Assembly (NCBI GenBank): GCA_943372215.1 | Contig: CALRXU020000005.1 | Location: forward strand, 124,001-188,000 | Length of the DNA: 64,000 nucleotides | Direction of reading: 5' to 3' | Source: UBA6183 sp943372215 | GTDB taxonomy: Bacteria > Bacteroidota > Bacteroidia > UKL13-3 | Part shown: positions 51,125-59,994 of the stretch, piece by piece | How positions within the stretch are numbered: the first letter of the stretch is position 1 | Layout of the letters: every line of letters begins with the position of its first letter | Position numbers and translations under genes: made by a program | Notes under the pieces: generated by a model | The model's database searches: none | Seen by the model: the letters and a program-made list of their open reading frames with translations, nothing else | Told to the model about the DNA's origin: nothing

Positions 51125-53509
51125 ATGCAGATGATTAAAGAAAAACTTGGCTTTGCTGCCAGGCGTTTTTTGGTTAGCCTGCTATTTTTAATAGGTATTT
51201 CAATTGTTCTTCATGGAATTGAGTTGGCCGTGGTGGTTTCCTCTAATCAGGCTGAATTAACACCCCTATTATTGCTTCAAGCTATTATGAATGATGCTGT
51301 ATTTGCAGCAAATATCGGATTTTATACTTTTCTGGTTTATGCTGGTATTTACTTGGTAAGCGATTTTACGGCCCGCATGCTGATGGCTTTAACACTATTG
51401 GTGATTATTGCCAATCAAATTGGGTTAATGCAGTATTATTTGGTTTCGCACATGCTTCTTGGAGCAGATTTTTGGAGTTATTCCTGGAGTGATATTAAAT
51501 TAACTGTTAAAGCGTCTGCTGATGTAAAATGGTGGCAAATACTTGCATTTCCGCTTATTATAGGCTTGGCCATGCGGCTGCATTATACCCTTCAGCAACA
51601 CACGTTCACGCTATACCCAAGTTTGTCTATTTTGTCTATTTTAACGGTGTTGGGTGTTTTTTCACCAATGATTGATTTAGAAACTGTTGGCCAAAAAAAT
51701 CTTGCAGCCAATAAGGCACATTATTTCCTAATTAAATCAAAAGAATATTACGCACAACGGCATAATGATGATGGTGTAAAAGGATTGATTACGGGCGCAA
51801 ACACGTTGTACCCCTTTCAAACCAAACAAAACAGAAAAGATGAGTTGGGTCAGTATCTGAGAAAATCAGCTAAACCGCCAAACATCGTGATGGTGTTGGT
51901 AGAGGGTTTGGGTAAAACATTTGTTGGGCCAGAGGCTGACTATGCGGGCTGTATGCCATTTATGGACTCCTTGAGCCAGAAAAGTCTATTTTGGACAAAT
52001 TTTATCAGCACTACTGGCAGAACGTTTGGTGTTTTGCCCGCTGTTCTGGGTTCGCTTCCTTTTGGCCCTTCTGGTTTTATGGAGATGGGGAATGATGCTC
52101 CATACCATACCTCAATGGTTAAGTTACTTAAACAAAACGGATACCAAACTGGATTTTATTATGGAGGAGATGCCACTTTTGATGGCCAACAACTATTTCT
52201 TCAAAAGCAAGGAATTGACTTTGTTTTGGATGAAAAAAACTATCCAGAGTCATTTGAGAAAATTCCAGCCAATTCTGGAGGGTTTAGTTGGGGATATCCT
52301 GATAAGGAGCTTTTTAGAAGGTCTTTTGAAGTACTTGCCGATAAAGCGCCTTATTTTAGTATTTACTTAACAGTTACTACCCATGAGCCTTTTGTTTTTA
52401 AGGGGAGTGAAAAGTATGATAAACGCATACAAAATTTTTTACTACAGTACGACAACAACAGCAAAATTGCAGAAAATCAAAATGCCTTTAAAACGTTGAT
52501 GTATGCCGATGATGCCCTTCGGTATCTGATTGAAACATACAAAACCAGACCTGAATATGAAAATACCATTTTTATTATCACAGGTGATCATCGTATGATT
52601 CCAATTAAGCATAAAAATGAACTGGACCGTTACAACGTTCCATTGCTTATTTATTCTCCTTTATTAAAAACAAATAAAATATTTAAGTCAATGTGCTCTC
52701 ACGCTGATTTGCCAAGTACCTTAACTGCATATTTACAAAAGCAATACAGGCTAACTTTTCCTGATAGTGTGCATTGGTTAGGAACAGGACTCACTTATAA
52801 AACCTCCTTTAGCAGCGATAAACAAATTGCTATCATGCGTAATAAAGGTGACATCAGTGAAATGGTGTATGGAGAAGATTTTATTACAGATGGGGCATTG
52901 TTAACCATTGGCGATAACCTTACCCTGAAAAGAAATGATGATAAAGAATTGTTAGAGAAACTAATGGGGCAATTGAACCAATTTAAGCAGCTAAACAATT
53001 ACGTATGCAAATACAATAAGTTGTACAACGTAAAAAACACATTTATTGCCAGCAACACAGGAGGAATAGAAGATCAAGACACAGCAAATATTGAAGAAGA
53101 GGTTGAAGCAGTTGCTGATAAAAGCAGGACTATGCCTTTAGAAAGAGCATCTCAAGCTCAGGCAAAAAGCGGCTCAAACAAAGAGGAGTCCAAGCAAACA
53201 GTTTCAATAACAAAAGAGACCCCACAAGAAATTCCGCGCCCCGCTAAAAACAGAGCCCCTAACAAAGGGGAAGCCGCCTTTATTATGGGAAAAATACATG
53301 CAGAATTAGGAAACTATAAACAGGCTAAACAGTTGCTTGCTCAAGCTATAGCTAATGGGTATAAGAAAGCAGAAAGTTACCGCCTGCTTATAGAATTGGA
53401 GTTGAGCTTTAATAAGCAACCGGAAGCATTAAAGTGGTATAACGAGGCAATTACCGAGTATAATAAGGAGTCGTTTGCCGATTTGTATAAAAAGATAAGT
53501 GCAGAATAA
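51125..53509 (+). CDS. LtaS/OpgB-type membrane phosphotransferase (sulfatase fold) with C-terminal TPR-like region
   Basis: 794 residues. Four to five transmembrane helices (~15-185) are followed by a periplasmic sulfatase-fold domain (~250-560) with the LTA-synthase-type site: Glu260 (LVEG), nucleophile Thr300 (GRTFG), His420 (THEPF) and Asp488-His489 (GDHR). Such enzymes move phosphoglycerol or phosphoethanolamine from phospholipid to a glycan or lipid. After ~residue 650 comes a charged Glu/Lys/Pro linker and a TPR-like end (AELGNYKQAKQLLAQAI), not part of classical LtaS. Since Gram-negative cells lack LTA, the glycan made by the downstream genes is a likely acceptor (inference). Its stop overlaps the next ATG (TAATG). 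Confidence 0.88.
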   Translation: MQMIKEKLGFAARRFLVSLLFLIGISIVLHGIELAVVVSSNQAELTPLLLLQAIMNDAVFAANIGFYTFLVYAGIYLVSDFTARMLMALTLLVIIANQIGLMQYYLVSHMLLGADFWSYSWSDIKLTVKASADVKWWQILAFPLIIGLAMRLHYTLQQHTFTLYPSLSILSILTVLGVFSPMIDLETVGQKNLAANKAHYFLIKSKEYYAQRHNDDGVKGLITGANTLYPFQTKQNRKDELGQYLRKSAKPPNIVMVLVEGLGKTFVGPEADYAGCMPFMDSLSQKSLFWTNFISTTGRTFGVLPAVLGSLPFGPSGFMEMGNDAPYHTSMVKLLKQNGYQTGFYYGGDATFDGQQLFLQKQGIDFVLDEKNYPESFEKIPANSGGFSWGYPDKELFRRSFEVLADKAPYFSIYLTVTTHEPFVFKGSEKYDKRIQNFLLQYDNNSKIAENQNAFKTLMYADDALRYLIETYKTRPEYENTIFIITGDHRMIPIKHKNELDRYNVPLLIYSPLLKTNKIFKSMCSHADLPSTLTAYLQKQYRLTFPDSVHWLGTGLTYKTSFSSDKQIAIMRNKGDISEMVYGEDFITDGALLTIGDNLTLKRNDDKELLEKLMGQLNQFKQLNNYVCKYNKLYNVKNTFIASNTGGIEDQDTANIEEEVEAVADKSRTMPLERASQAQAKSGSNKEESKQTVSITKETPQEIPRPAKNRAPNKGEAAFIMGKIHAELGNYKQAKQLLAQAIANGYKKAESYRLLIELELSFNKQPEALKWYNEAITEYNKESFADLYKKISAE

Positions 53510-54780
53510 TGGTTGTCAGAATAAATAAGGTTACATGGGTTTTGCTAATATTGCTGTTGATGGCGAAAACAGCCTCAGCGCAAGGGGTTGACTCTCTTTT
53601 TATGCAAGCCAGACAATATGCTTTTAATGGAGAACGAATAAAAGCAAGGGAATTATGTGATAAAATTCTGGAACAAAGTCCTACTTATAGTGATGTAAGA
53701 ATATTAAAAGGGCGCACATACAGTTGGGATGGAGAACGAACCAAGGCAAGAGAAGAGTTTAATAAAGTATTGGCTTACGATAGCTCAAATGTGGAAGCTT
53801 GGAGTTCTTTGGCTGACGTGGAGTACTGGGATGATCAAACAGAAAAGTCATTATTGGCAGCAGAAGCAGGTATAAAATTTAACCCCACCAATAATGAACT
53901 AAAGTTAAAAAGGGTGCGGGCACTGGTTGAACTTAAAAGGTATGAAACAGCTATTGCTCAAATTAAAGAAATAAAACAAACCGACTCTGCATGCGCCCCT
54001 TGTAATCAATACATGAAGACTATAGAAAAGGAACGTGCTGTAAACTATTTATCAGTTGGTTACCAGTTGGATTATTTTAATGATGTTTTTGAACCCTTTC
54101 ATGCCCAGTTTTTTGCTATCGGAACAAAAATTAAAGGAAGCACGTTTATTCTTCGGCTAAACTTTAACCAACGGTTTGATACCAGCGGTTTTCAACCAGA
54201 GTTTGATTACTATCCCTCCATTGGAAAAAAAATGTACCTTTATGTTAATTATGGATTTTCCAATGCTGCCTTGTTTCCTAACCACAGGATTGGCCTAGAG
54301 TTATACCGAAATTTGCCTAAGGGGTTTGAAGTTTCAGCAGGAGGAAGGTACATGAACTTTGGGGGTAGTGAGGTTTGGATTTATACAGGCTCAATAACCA
54401 AATACTTAGGAAATTATGCTTTTATCGCCAGGCCTTTTATTACCCCATCGCCAGTAACCAAATCTTTTTCACGGTCAGCCATATTTAATATTAGAAGGTA
54501 CACCATAGACGCAGACAATTATTTTGGATTAGTAGGGGGGGTGGGTTTTTCACCTGATCAACGGGCCTTTTTAACCAATTTTGGGATTGATAGCACAGGC
54601 TCAAACAACATCTACTATCTGCAATCCTATAGAGTGGGTGTGGCGTGGTCAAAGACGTTTACTTATAAACATATTTTGTTATTGGAGTTTGATTATCGCA
54701 GACAAGAGCTGGAAGGATATAACGCGGGAAGTTATGTAAATGTGTATATTGGCAGTATATCTTACAAGTTTAAATTCTAA
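53509..54780 (+). CDS. YaiO-type outer-membrane beta-barrel with N-terminal TPR
   Basis: 423 residues: signal peptide (to ~25, TASAQ), TPR repeats at ~30-165 (ARELCDKILEQSPTYSDVRI, AREEFNKVLAYDSSNVEAW), then a ~240-residue beta-barrel ending in GSISYKFKF with terminal Phe for BAM insertion. TPR plus barrel is the layout of outer-membrane exporters such as PgaA, BcsC and AlgKE; YaiO is the matching short family. Likely glycan exit port or surface partner for the GT2 encoded five genes on. Confidence 0.85.
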   Translation: MVVRINKVTWVLLILLLMAKTASAQGVDSLFMQARQYAFNGERIKARELCDKILEQSPTYSDVRILKGRTYSWDGERTKAREEFNKVLAYDSSNVEAWSSLADVEYWDDQTEKSLLAAEAGIKFNPTNNELKLKRVRALVELKRYETAIAQIKEIKQTDSACAPCNQYMKTIEKERAVNYLSVGYQLDYFNDVFEPFHAQFFAIGTKIKGSTFILRLNFNQRFDTSGFQPEFDYYPSIGKKMYLYVNYGFSNAALFPNHRIGLELYRNLPKGFEVSAGGRYMNFGGSEVWIYTGSITKYLGNYAFIARPFITPSPVTKSFSRSAIFNIRRYTIDADNYFGLVGGVGFSPDQRAFLTNFGIDSTGSNNIYYLQSYRVGVAWSKTFTYKHILLLEFDYRRQELEGYNAGSYVNVYIGSISYKFKF

Positions 54781-54783
54781 TAA

Positions 54784-55146
54784 ATGAGGAGCTACAAGCA
54801 TATAGGTTTGGATTATTTGTATTTGATGGCAGAGAATGATATGGCCTTTGTTAAAGACATTATATACAGCTTTAAGGAAGCAATGCCGCTGTATTTTAAA
54901 GATTTGGACATGGCAGTTGCAAAAAACGATCTGGAAGAGATAAGGTTTTTTGCACACAAATTGAGCTCCTCTGTACAGATTGTTGGAGCAAGAGAACTTT
55001 CCGGTTTGGCTCGTACAATAGAAAACCAATCAATAGCTCAGGCTAATGTTACGGATTTGCTAGAAACAAAAGCTAAGTTGTTAGATGCGTTTAACAAAGT
55101 AGTTGAGGAGTTAAATGAAGAATTGAATCTCCTGCATGAATTGTAA
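54784..55146 (+). CDS. Hpt phosphotransfer protein
   Basis: 120-residue four-helix Hpt protein; phospho-acceptor His58 lies in FFAHKLSSSVQIVGA, the usual HKLKGSS-type motif. It carries phosphate between receiver domains. No histidine kinase is encoded in this locus, so the donor must be elsewhere. It begins 3 bp after the YaiO-type gene. Confidence 0.9.
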   Translation: MRSYKHIGLDYLYLMAENDMAFVKDIIYSFKEAMPLYFKDLDMAVAKNDLEEIRFFAHKLSSSVQIVGARELSGLARTIENQSIAQANVTDLLETKAKLLDAFNKVVEELNEELNLLHEL

Positions 55147-55164
55147 TAGGATGAAATAACAGGG

Positions 55165-55521
55165 ATGAAGATATTAGTTATTGAAGACGAAGATTTAGTA
55201 AGAAAGGCACTTGAGTTCCGACTCAAGAAGGATGGGTATGAAATAACACAATGCTGCGATGGAAGACAAGGAATTGAGGCAATACATCGAGAGCGGTTTG
55301 ATTTGGTTTTAACAGATTTGATGCTTCCTTATAATAATGGACTGGAAGTAGTTGCAAAACTTAAGGAGGTGCAAAGAGAGACCCCAATTATTGTTCTTTC
55401 AAACATAGGCCTTGAACATGTGGTATTAGACGCATTCAACTTAGGTGCAGATGATTACATGACGAAACCATTTAGCCCCAAGGAGTTGTCTATAAGAGTA
55501 AAACGCCTCTTAAACAAGTGA
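55165..55521 (+). CDS. Single-domain response regulator
   Basis: 118-residue stand-alone receiver: acidic residues in VIEDEDL (7-10), phospho-acceptor Asp51 (LTDLMLP), Ser79 in the switch position and Lys101 (TKPFS). There is no output domain, so it acts by protein contact, probably as partner of the adjacent Hpt and as a switch on the HEAT or GT2 protein. Overlaps the next gene (TGATG). Confidence 0.92.
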   Translation: MKILVIEDEDLVRKALEFRLKKDGYEITQCCDGRQGIEAIHRERFDLVLTDLMLPYNNGLEVVAKLKEVQRETPIIVLSNIGLEHVVLDAFNLGADDYMTKPFSPKELSIRVKRLLNK

Positions 55522-56732
55522 TGAAAGTTAAATTATATATACTTCTTTATGCGATGTTTTGTATGTGCACCAACAGCTTGTTCGCACAAGAAAACGTGGT
55601 GGTTAAGGCGGCAAATGGTTTTGTTGAGGAAGGACTAAAATCAACCGATATTTTAATCAGAGTCTGTATTGTTCTTATTATTCTTTTCATTATTTGTTTT
55701 ATCTCCTTCTTTATTACCCTAATGGTTGCCAGAAGTTCTCATAAATATGATGATCAATATGAGAAAAATATCAAAGAGAAATATGAACTTTTACTGACGG
55801 GTGTTATATTCAATGATGAGGATGAAATGGAAACAGAAGAGTTTTTAGAGTCTAAAAGACGGGTCATTTCTCATTTCAAAAAGCACTATTTGCATCGAAA
55901 AAAGAACAGAATCTATTTAAGAGAACATATCCTGCTCCTACACAAAAACTTTGCGGGTTCAGCTGCTGAAATACTCAGAAATCTATACATTGACCTTAAG
56001 CTCGATAAAGAAGCAATCAAAGAACTTAACTCCCCTGATTGGGGAATCCAGGCCAATGCGGTAAAAGAATTGGCTCAATTGAGAATTGCTAAGGCAACAA
56101 AAAAAATATTGAGCCGAACCCAACATGAAAACCATACCCTGCGTTTGGAGGCTCAGGTGGCTTCCATATCCTTAAGCACAAATGCCCCCTTCTCTTTTTT
56201 AGATAAGGATAAAAACTTTTTAACAGAATGGCATCAATTAAATTTATCTCAAGTTATTGATAAGTTGGATGCAGAGGATATCCCAAAATTTAACCAATGG
56301 TTTTCATCTAAAAATGAAACGATAGTACAGTTTTGTGTGAAGATGACACTTCATTTTGACCAATTTGATAGTATAAATGATTTAATAAACTTATTGAAAC
56401 ACCCAAGTCAATTGGTGGTTGGTGAGGCAGCCAAGGTACTTGGTGAGTTTGGTGCAACAGATGCTGATGTTGCGCTTCTTAATGTTTATAGGGATGCAGA
56501 GACATGGGTAAAGATAAGAATTTTAAATGCGCTAGGGAAGTGCGGAACCCATGAAATAATTCCTTTCCTGCAACAACAACTTTTACAAAATGATATTGAT
56601 ATTGCGTTTGAGGCAGGAAGGGCGTTAAGACTTTTTGGAAATGAAGGCGTGGAAGTACTTAAAGCGAATACCGCATCACCGCTATTTGGCGTTTCAGGAA
56701 TTTGCTATCATTTATTGGACGAGAGAATTTAA
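55521..56732 (+). CDS. Membrane-anchored HEAT-repeat protein
   Basis: 403 residues: signal-peptide-like start (to ~23, SLFAQ), a short extracytoplasmic stretch, a strong transmembrane helix (~45-70, IRVCIVLIILFIICFISFFI), then a large cytoplasmic part of HEAT-like helical repeats (e.g. QANAVKELAQLRIAKATKKI, VVGEAAKVLGEFGATDADVA, AFEAGRALRLFGNEGVEVL). It could dock the receiver to the glycan synthase at the membrane. The ATG at 55521 is preferred over the GTG one codon earlier. Confidence 0.85.
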   Translation: MKVKLYILLYAMFCMCTNSLFAQENVVVKAANGFVEEGLKSTDILIRVCIVLIILFIICFISFFITLMVARSSHKYDDQYEKNIKEKYELLLTGVIFNDEDEMETEEFLESKRRVISHFKKHYLHRKKNRIYLREHILLLHKNFAGSAAEILRNLYIDLKLDKEAIKELNSPDWGIQANAVKELAQLRIAKATKKILSRTQHENHTLRLEAQVASISLSTNAPFSFLDKDKNFLTEWHQLNLSQVIDKLDAEDIPKFNQWFSSKNETIVQFCVKMTLHFDQFDSINDLINLLKHPSQLVVGEAAKVLGEFGATDADVALLNVYRDAETWVKIRILNALGKCGTHEIIPFLQQQLLQNDIDIAFEAGRALRLFGNEGVEVLKANTASPLFGVSGICYHLLDERI

Positions 56733-56739
56733 TAGCCAT

Positions 56740-58164
56740 ATGCTACACCAGATTATTGAATACCTAAATATAGCCATCTTTTTTTATGGCATTTCTATAA
56801 GTACTGCTTACGTTGTATTGGCAATAATAAGCGCACGGGCATTACACGTGTATATGCGCAGGAATAAATTTATTGACCACAATGTCACCCTGATTTCTCC
56901 TTATGCACCTTCTGTATCACTTATTGCTCCTGCCTATAACGAAGAAAAGACCATTGTAGAGAACATAAGGTCCTTGATGAGTATTCATTATAACAACTTT
57001 GAAATTATAATTGTAAATGATGGTAGTAAGGACCAAACCATGCAAACGGTTATAAAAGCTTACAACCTGGAGAGGGTAGACTTTTTTGTGAATGAAAAAA
57101 TTCCGTGTAAGAAAATAAAGGGAGTATACAAATCAAGTAATAAAGCATACAAAAAACTGGTTGTAATTGATAAAGAAAACGGTGGAAAATCAGACGCATT
57201 GAATGCGGGAATAAACGTTTCGCAATACAGCCTTATAACATGCATTGATGTTGATTGCATTGTGGAACAAGATGCCATGCTAAAAATGGTGAAGCCTTTT
57301 ATGGAAGAAAAGGAACACGTTATAGCCACTGGAGGTGTTATTCGTATAGCCAATTCATGTGTTATTGAAGATGGTCGCTTGCTAACGGCTATGGTTCCTG
57401 AGAATATTATTCCAAGGTTTCAAGTTATTGAATACCTAAGGGCTTTTTTAATGGGAAGAATGGCCTGGAGTAAAATGAATGGCTTGTTGCTAATTAGTGG
57501 GGCACTTGGATTTTTTGATAAAGAAGTTGTTATTAAATGTGGAGGCTATGATCATAATACAGTTGGTGAAGACATGGAGCTAGTGGTGCGCATGCGCAGG
57601 TATATGAGTGATAATAAAAAGAAATATAAGGTTGTTTATATACCTGACCCGCTTTGCTGGACGGAAGCCCCTTCCGATTATAAAGTGTTGGCCAAGCAAA
57701 GGAGCCGTTGGATGAGAGGAACCATGGAAACACTTTGGAAGCATAAAGCATTGTTTATGAACCCTAAGTACGGGTTGTTAGGTGTTTTAAGCTACCCTTT
57801 TTGGCTGTTTTTTGAGTGGCTTGCCCCTATTATAGAATTTTTTGGACTCATTTATTTTCTGTTTTTAGTGGCAATAGGCTACAGCAATTGGCACTTTTTC
57901 TTGATTTTGTTTTCAGCGGTTTATTTCTTTGCCATCACCATCTCCATTCTCTCTCTGGTGTTTGAAGAATTCAGTTATCGCCAATACTCAAAACACCGTG
58001 ATATACTTAAGCTTATTGGAACAGCGCTATTAGAGCCCCTTATTTACCATCCGCGATCTGCTTGGTGGGGACTTAAAGGAAATCTTGAAAAGATTAAAGG
58101 TAATAAAGGATGGGGTGAAATGACCCGTTCTGGATTTAAAGGTAGGGTGATAAGCTCTAAATAG
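56740..58164 (+). CDS. Processive family 2 glycosyltransferase (PgaC/BcsA/HAS-like)
   Basis: 474 residues; a transmembrane start (~10-33), a cytoplasmic GT2 domain with VNDGS (92-96), DVD (170-172), GED (276-278) and QRSRW (320-324), and two or more C-terminal helices (~345-410). The QxxRW motif marks processive synthases that extend and push a polysaccharide through the membrane. There is no PilZ domain, so control by cyclic di-GMP is not evident. The reading frame extends upstream into the HEAT gene, but ATG 56740, 8 bp after its stop, fits the first helix. Sugar not known; a GlcNAc or hexose polymer is possible. Confidence 0.9.
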   Translation: MLHQIIEYLNIAIFFYGISISTAYVVLAIISARALHVYMRRNKFIDHNVTLISPYAPSVSLIAPAYNEEKTIVENIRSLMSIHYNNFEIIIVNDGSKDQTMQTVIKAYNLERVDFFVNEKIPCKKIKGVYKSSNKAYKKLVVIDKENGGKSDALNAGINVSQYSLITCIDVDCIVEQDAMLKMVKPFMEEKEHVIATGGVIRIANSCVIEDGRLLTAMVPENIIPRFQVIEYLRAFLMGRMAWSKMNGLLLISGALGFFDKEVVIKCGGYDHNTVGEDMELVVRMRRYMSDNKKKYKVVYIPDPLCWTEAPSDYKVLAKQRSRWMRGTMETLWKHKALFMNPKYGLLGVLSYPFWLFFEWLAPIIEFFGLIYFLFLVAIGYSNWHFFLILFSAVYFFAITISILSLVFEEFSYRQYSKHRDILKLIGTALLEPLIYHPRSAWWGLKGNLEKIKGNKGWGEMTRSGFKGRVISSK

Positions 58165-58301
58165 CTAGTTAGCACCAAAAAACCACCGCTTATTTTTATA
58201 AATGCCCATCTGTTTTAAATTGCACAAAATTATTGTCACTGGTTTTCAGGGCATTAGCATTTTGTTAACCGCATTTTCAGCCTATTTCTATAAACCGCCA
58301 T

Positions 58302-58329
58302 TGGTTTTTTTAAAATACCATTAAATTTG
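58302..58329 (+). promoter_or_regulatory. Promoter before the tail-anchored receiver-like gene
   Basis: TTG (58302-58304), 17 bp, TAAATTTG (58322-58329). It gives a ~63-nt leader, so this gene is expressed apart from the glycan locus upstream. Confidence 0.55.
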
Positions 58330-58398
58330 TAATGTCTTTTAGAAGGCGTATGCTTTTTAAAGACTTGAAAATATATAATGTATATAAATGGTATCAAT

Positions 58399-58863
58399 AT
58401 GAAAAAGTTACTTGCTTATATTGTTGAAGAAAACATTCAGTTTGCGCATAAGCTGAATGCAGCACTGCAACGCACGAATGTGTATGAAACACGTGTTTTC
58501 GCAGATGCCAATGCTTACTTAAATTATACGGGAAACCGTCCTGACCTTCTCGTGATGGATCATGAGGTTAAATATGCTACAACCCATTTAGCACAGAATG
58601 ATTATGGAAAATCAAGCCAAACCATTTTAGTGCTTAAAGATAAAAATGTTAAGCCGGATCCTATAACAGCATACGAGTATGTGCTAAAGGATGATTTCGC
58701 GGTAGAAAAAATTGAAAGAATGGCGGGAGGTTACGCTAAAATGACGAAACTTAAACAAGAAAATCTTGCTTTGACTAAAGTGGTAAAAATGGAAAAGTCA
58801 TATATTGTCATTGGAGCAACTATCATTATTGCGCTGTTTTATTCCACCTTTTTAATGCAATAG
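58399..58863 (+). CDS. Tail-anchored receiver-like protein
   Basis: 154 residues. The first ~110 follow the receiver pattern: acidic pair Glu10-Glu11 (YIVEEN), Asp54 in LLVMDHE at the phospho-acceptor position, Thr75 in TILVLK and Lys97 in YVLKDD. The acidic pair is Glu rather than Asp, so phosphorylation is not certain. A short helix (~115-132) links to one C-terminal transmembrane helix (~134-152). A receiver held in the membrane by its tail is unusual. ATG 58399 is preferred, as it starts the receiver fold; the frame opens 21 bases earlier. Confidence 0.75.
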   Translation: MKKLLAYIVEENIQFAHKLNAALQRTNVYETRVFADANAYLNYTGNRPDLLVMDHEVKYATTHLAQNDYGKSSQTILVLKDKNVKPDPITAYEYVLKDDFAVEKIERMAGGYAKMTKLKQENLALTKVVKMEKSYIVIGATIIIALFYSTFLMQ

Positions 58864-58886
58864 CAATCCTTCTTCGATATGAGTTT

Positions 58887-58920
58887 AATGGCCATGTTTT
58901 ATACGCATGGCCATTTTTAT
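58887..58920 (+). terminator. Hairpin terminator
   Basis: 10-bp stem AATGGCCATG / CATGGCCATT (58887-58896 with 58906-58915), 9-nt loop, then T-rich TTTAT. Ends the receiver-like gene and overlaps the 3' end of the convergent fic gene. Confidence 0.7.
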
Positions 58921-59969
58921 GAACTCAATATTTTAATGTAACGTTTTAGTGCCTCCAGCTCAACCTCTGCTACAAGTGATAAAAAGGACTTCTTTTTTCC
59001 GCTGGTTTGTGCTTTTTCTAGTGCATTGTAATAGTTAACCCTACTTTTAACATCTCCTTTTATATTGGCTATTACATATCCATGTTTTAATAGAATGAGG
59101 TTCATAACCAAACGGGATGTTCTGCCGTTTCCATCAATAAAGGGGTGAATGGTTACCAATCGCTCATGCATTTCTGCAGCGAGTATAACAGGGTGCAAAT
59201 CCATTTTATTTGCATGATACCATAAGAAATAATCCTCCATTTGTTTATTTACCAAATATGGAGCTGGAGGTGTGAACTTACTACCCTTAATCATTACCTG
59301 AACATTTCTATATTTACCCGCATTTGTTTGATCAATGCCCCTTAGTATTAAATGATGGAGAGATAACAATTCGCGCTCTTTAAAATCATTTTGTTGTGTG
59401 ATAAACTCCTTCACATAGGCAATAGCCTCTTTATGATTAATTGCCTCCAAGTGCTCGCGCATACTTTTGCCACTTATGGTCAACCCTTCATTAATCACCA
59501 AGTCCGTTTCCTTTAGCGTAAGTGTATTGCCTTCAATGCGATTGCTTTCAAAGGTGTACTCTAATTCTAGGGCTTGCGCGATTCTATAACTATCGTATTG
59601 ACGAAAACTGTCAAGTTTTTTCTTTAGCAAGTCAATTTCTTCGATAATAGGCAATAAAGATTTGGGAACATGAGATCTGCTTGGTGGGGTAAGGCCATAT
59701 TTAATCTCCTCTTCGGCAAGCATAATGGCCTGTAAAGCAAGATAATCATCCCCAACCTCATAAATGATTTTTTCTTTTAACCACGTTACAAGTAATTCTT
59801 CTTTGTTGATATCAAGAATCTCAGAGAGTTTAATGACTTGTTCTCTGGTTGGTTTTCTGTTGCCACTCTCAAACTTGCTCACAAGTGCTTGGTCAATACC
59901 AAGCTTTTGTGATACTTCACGCAACATTAACCCCTTTTTCTCTCTTGCTGATTTGAGTATGTTCTTCAT
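58917..59969 (-). CDS. Fic-domain protein with N-terminal XRE helix-turn-helix
   Basis: 350 residues. HTH_XRE at 1-58 (KLGIDQALVSKFESGNRKPT is the recognition part). An inhibitory alpha-helix motif Ser142-NRI-Glu146-Gly-Asn148 precedes the Fic core, whose active motif is H275-PFIDGN281-GRTSR286. His, Asp, Asn and Arg needed for transfer of AMP from ATP are all present, and the (S/T)xxxE(G/N) motif on the N-terminal side marks a self-inhibited class II Fic. The target is not known. The XRE domain and a palindrome over the promoter suggest it represses its own gene. Confidence 0.92.
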   Translation of the reverse strand: MKNILKSAREKKGLMLREVSQKLGIDQALVSKFESGNRKPTREQVIKLSEILDINKEELLVTWLKEKIIYEVGDDYLALQAIMLAEEEIKYGLTPPSRSHVPKSLLPIIEEIDLLKKKLDSFRQYDSYRIAQALELEYTFESNRIEGNTLTLKETDLVINEGLTISGKSMREHLEAINHKEAIAYVKEFITQQNDFKERELLSLHHLILRGIDQTNAGKYRNVQVMIKGSKFTPPAPYLVNKQMEDYFLWYHANKMDLHPVILAAEMHERLVTIHPFIDGNGRTSRLVMNLILLKHGYVIANIKGDVKSRVNYYNALEKAQTSGKKKSFLSLVAEVELEALKRYIKILSS

Positions 59970-59980
59970 GGTTGAACAAT

Positions 59981-59994
59981 TTTGTCATGACAAA
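59981..59994. promoter_or_regulatory. Palindromic operator at the fic promoter
   Basis: TTTGTCATGACAAA is a perfect 14-bp palindrome that overlaps the -7 box and the expected start site of the fic promoter. The likely binder is the protein's own XRE domain. Confidence 0.6.

Noticed and set aside
27618..58495. Further CACGTG words at 27618, 29985, 34495, 56845 and 58490
   Set aside because: Their flanks do not fit TGTTNCACGTGAAACA (e.g. GCCACGTGGC, TTACACGTGTA), and they are about as frequent as expected by chance.
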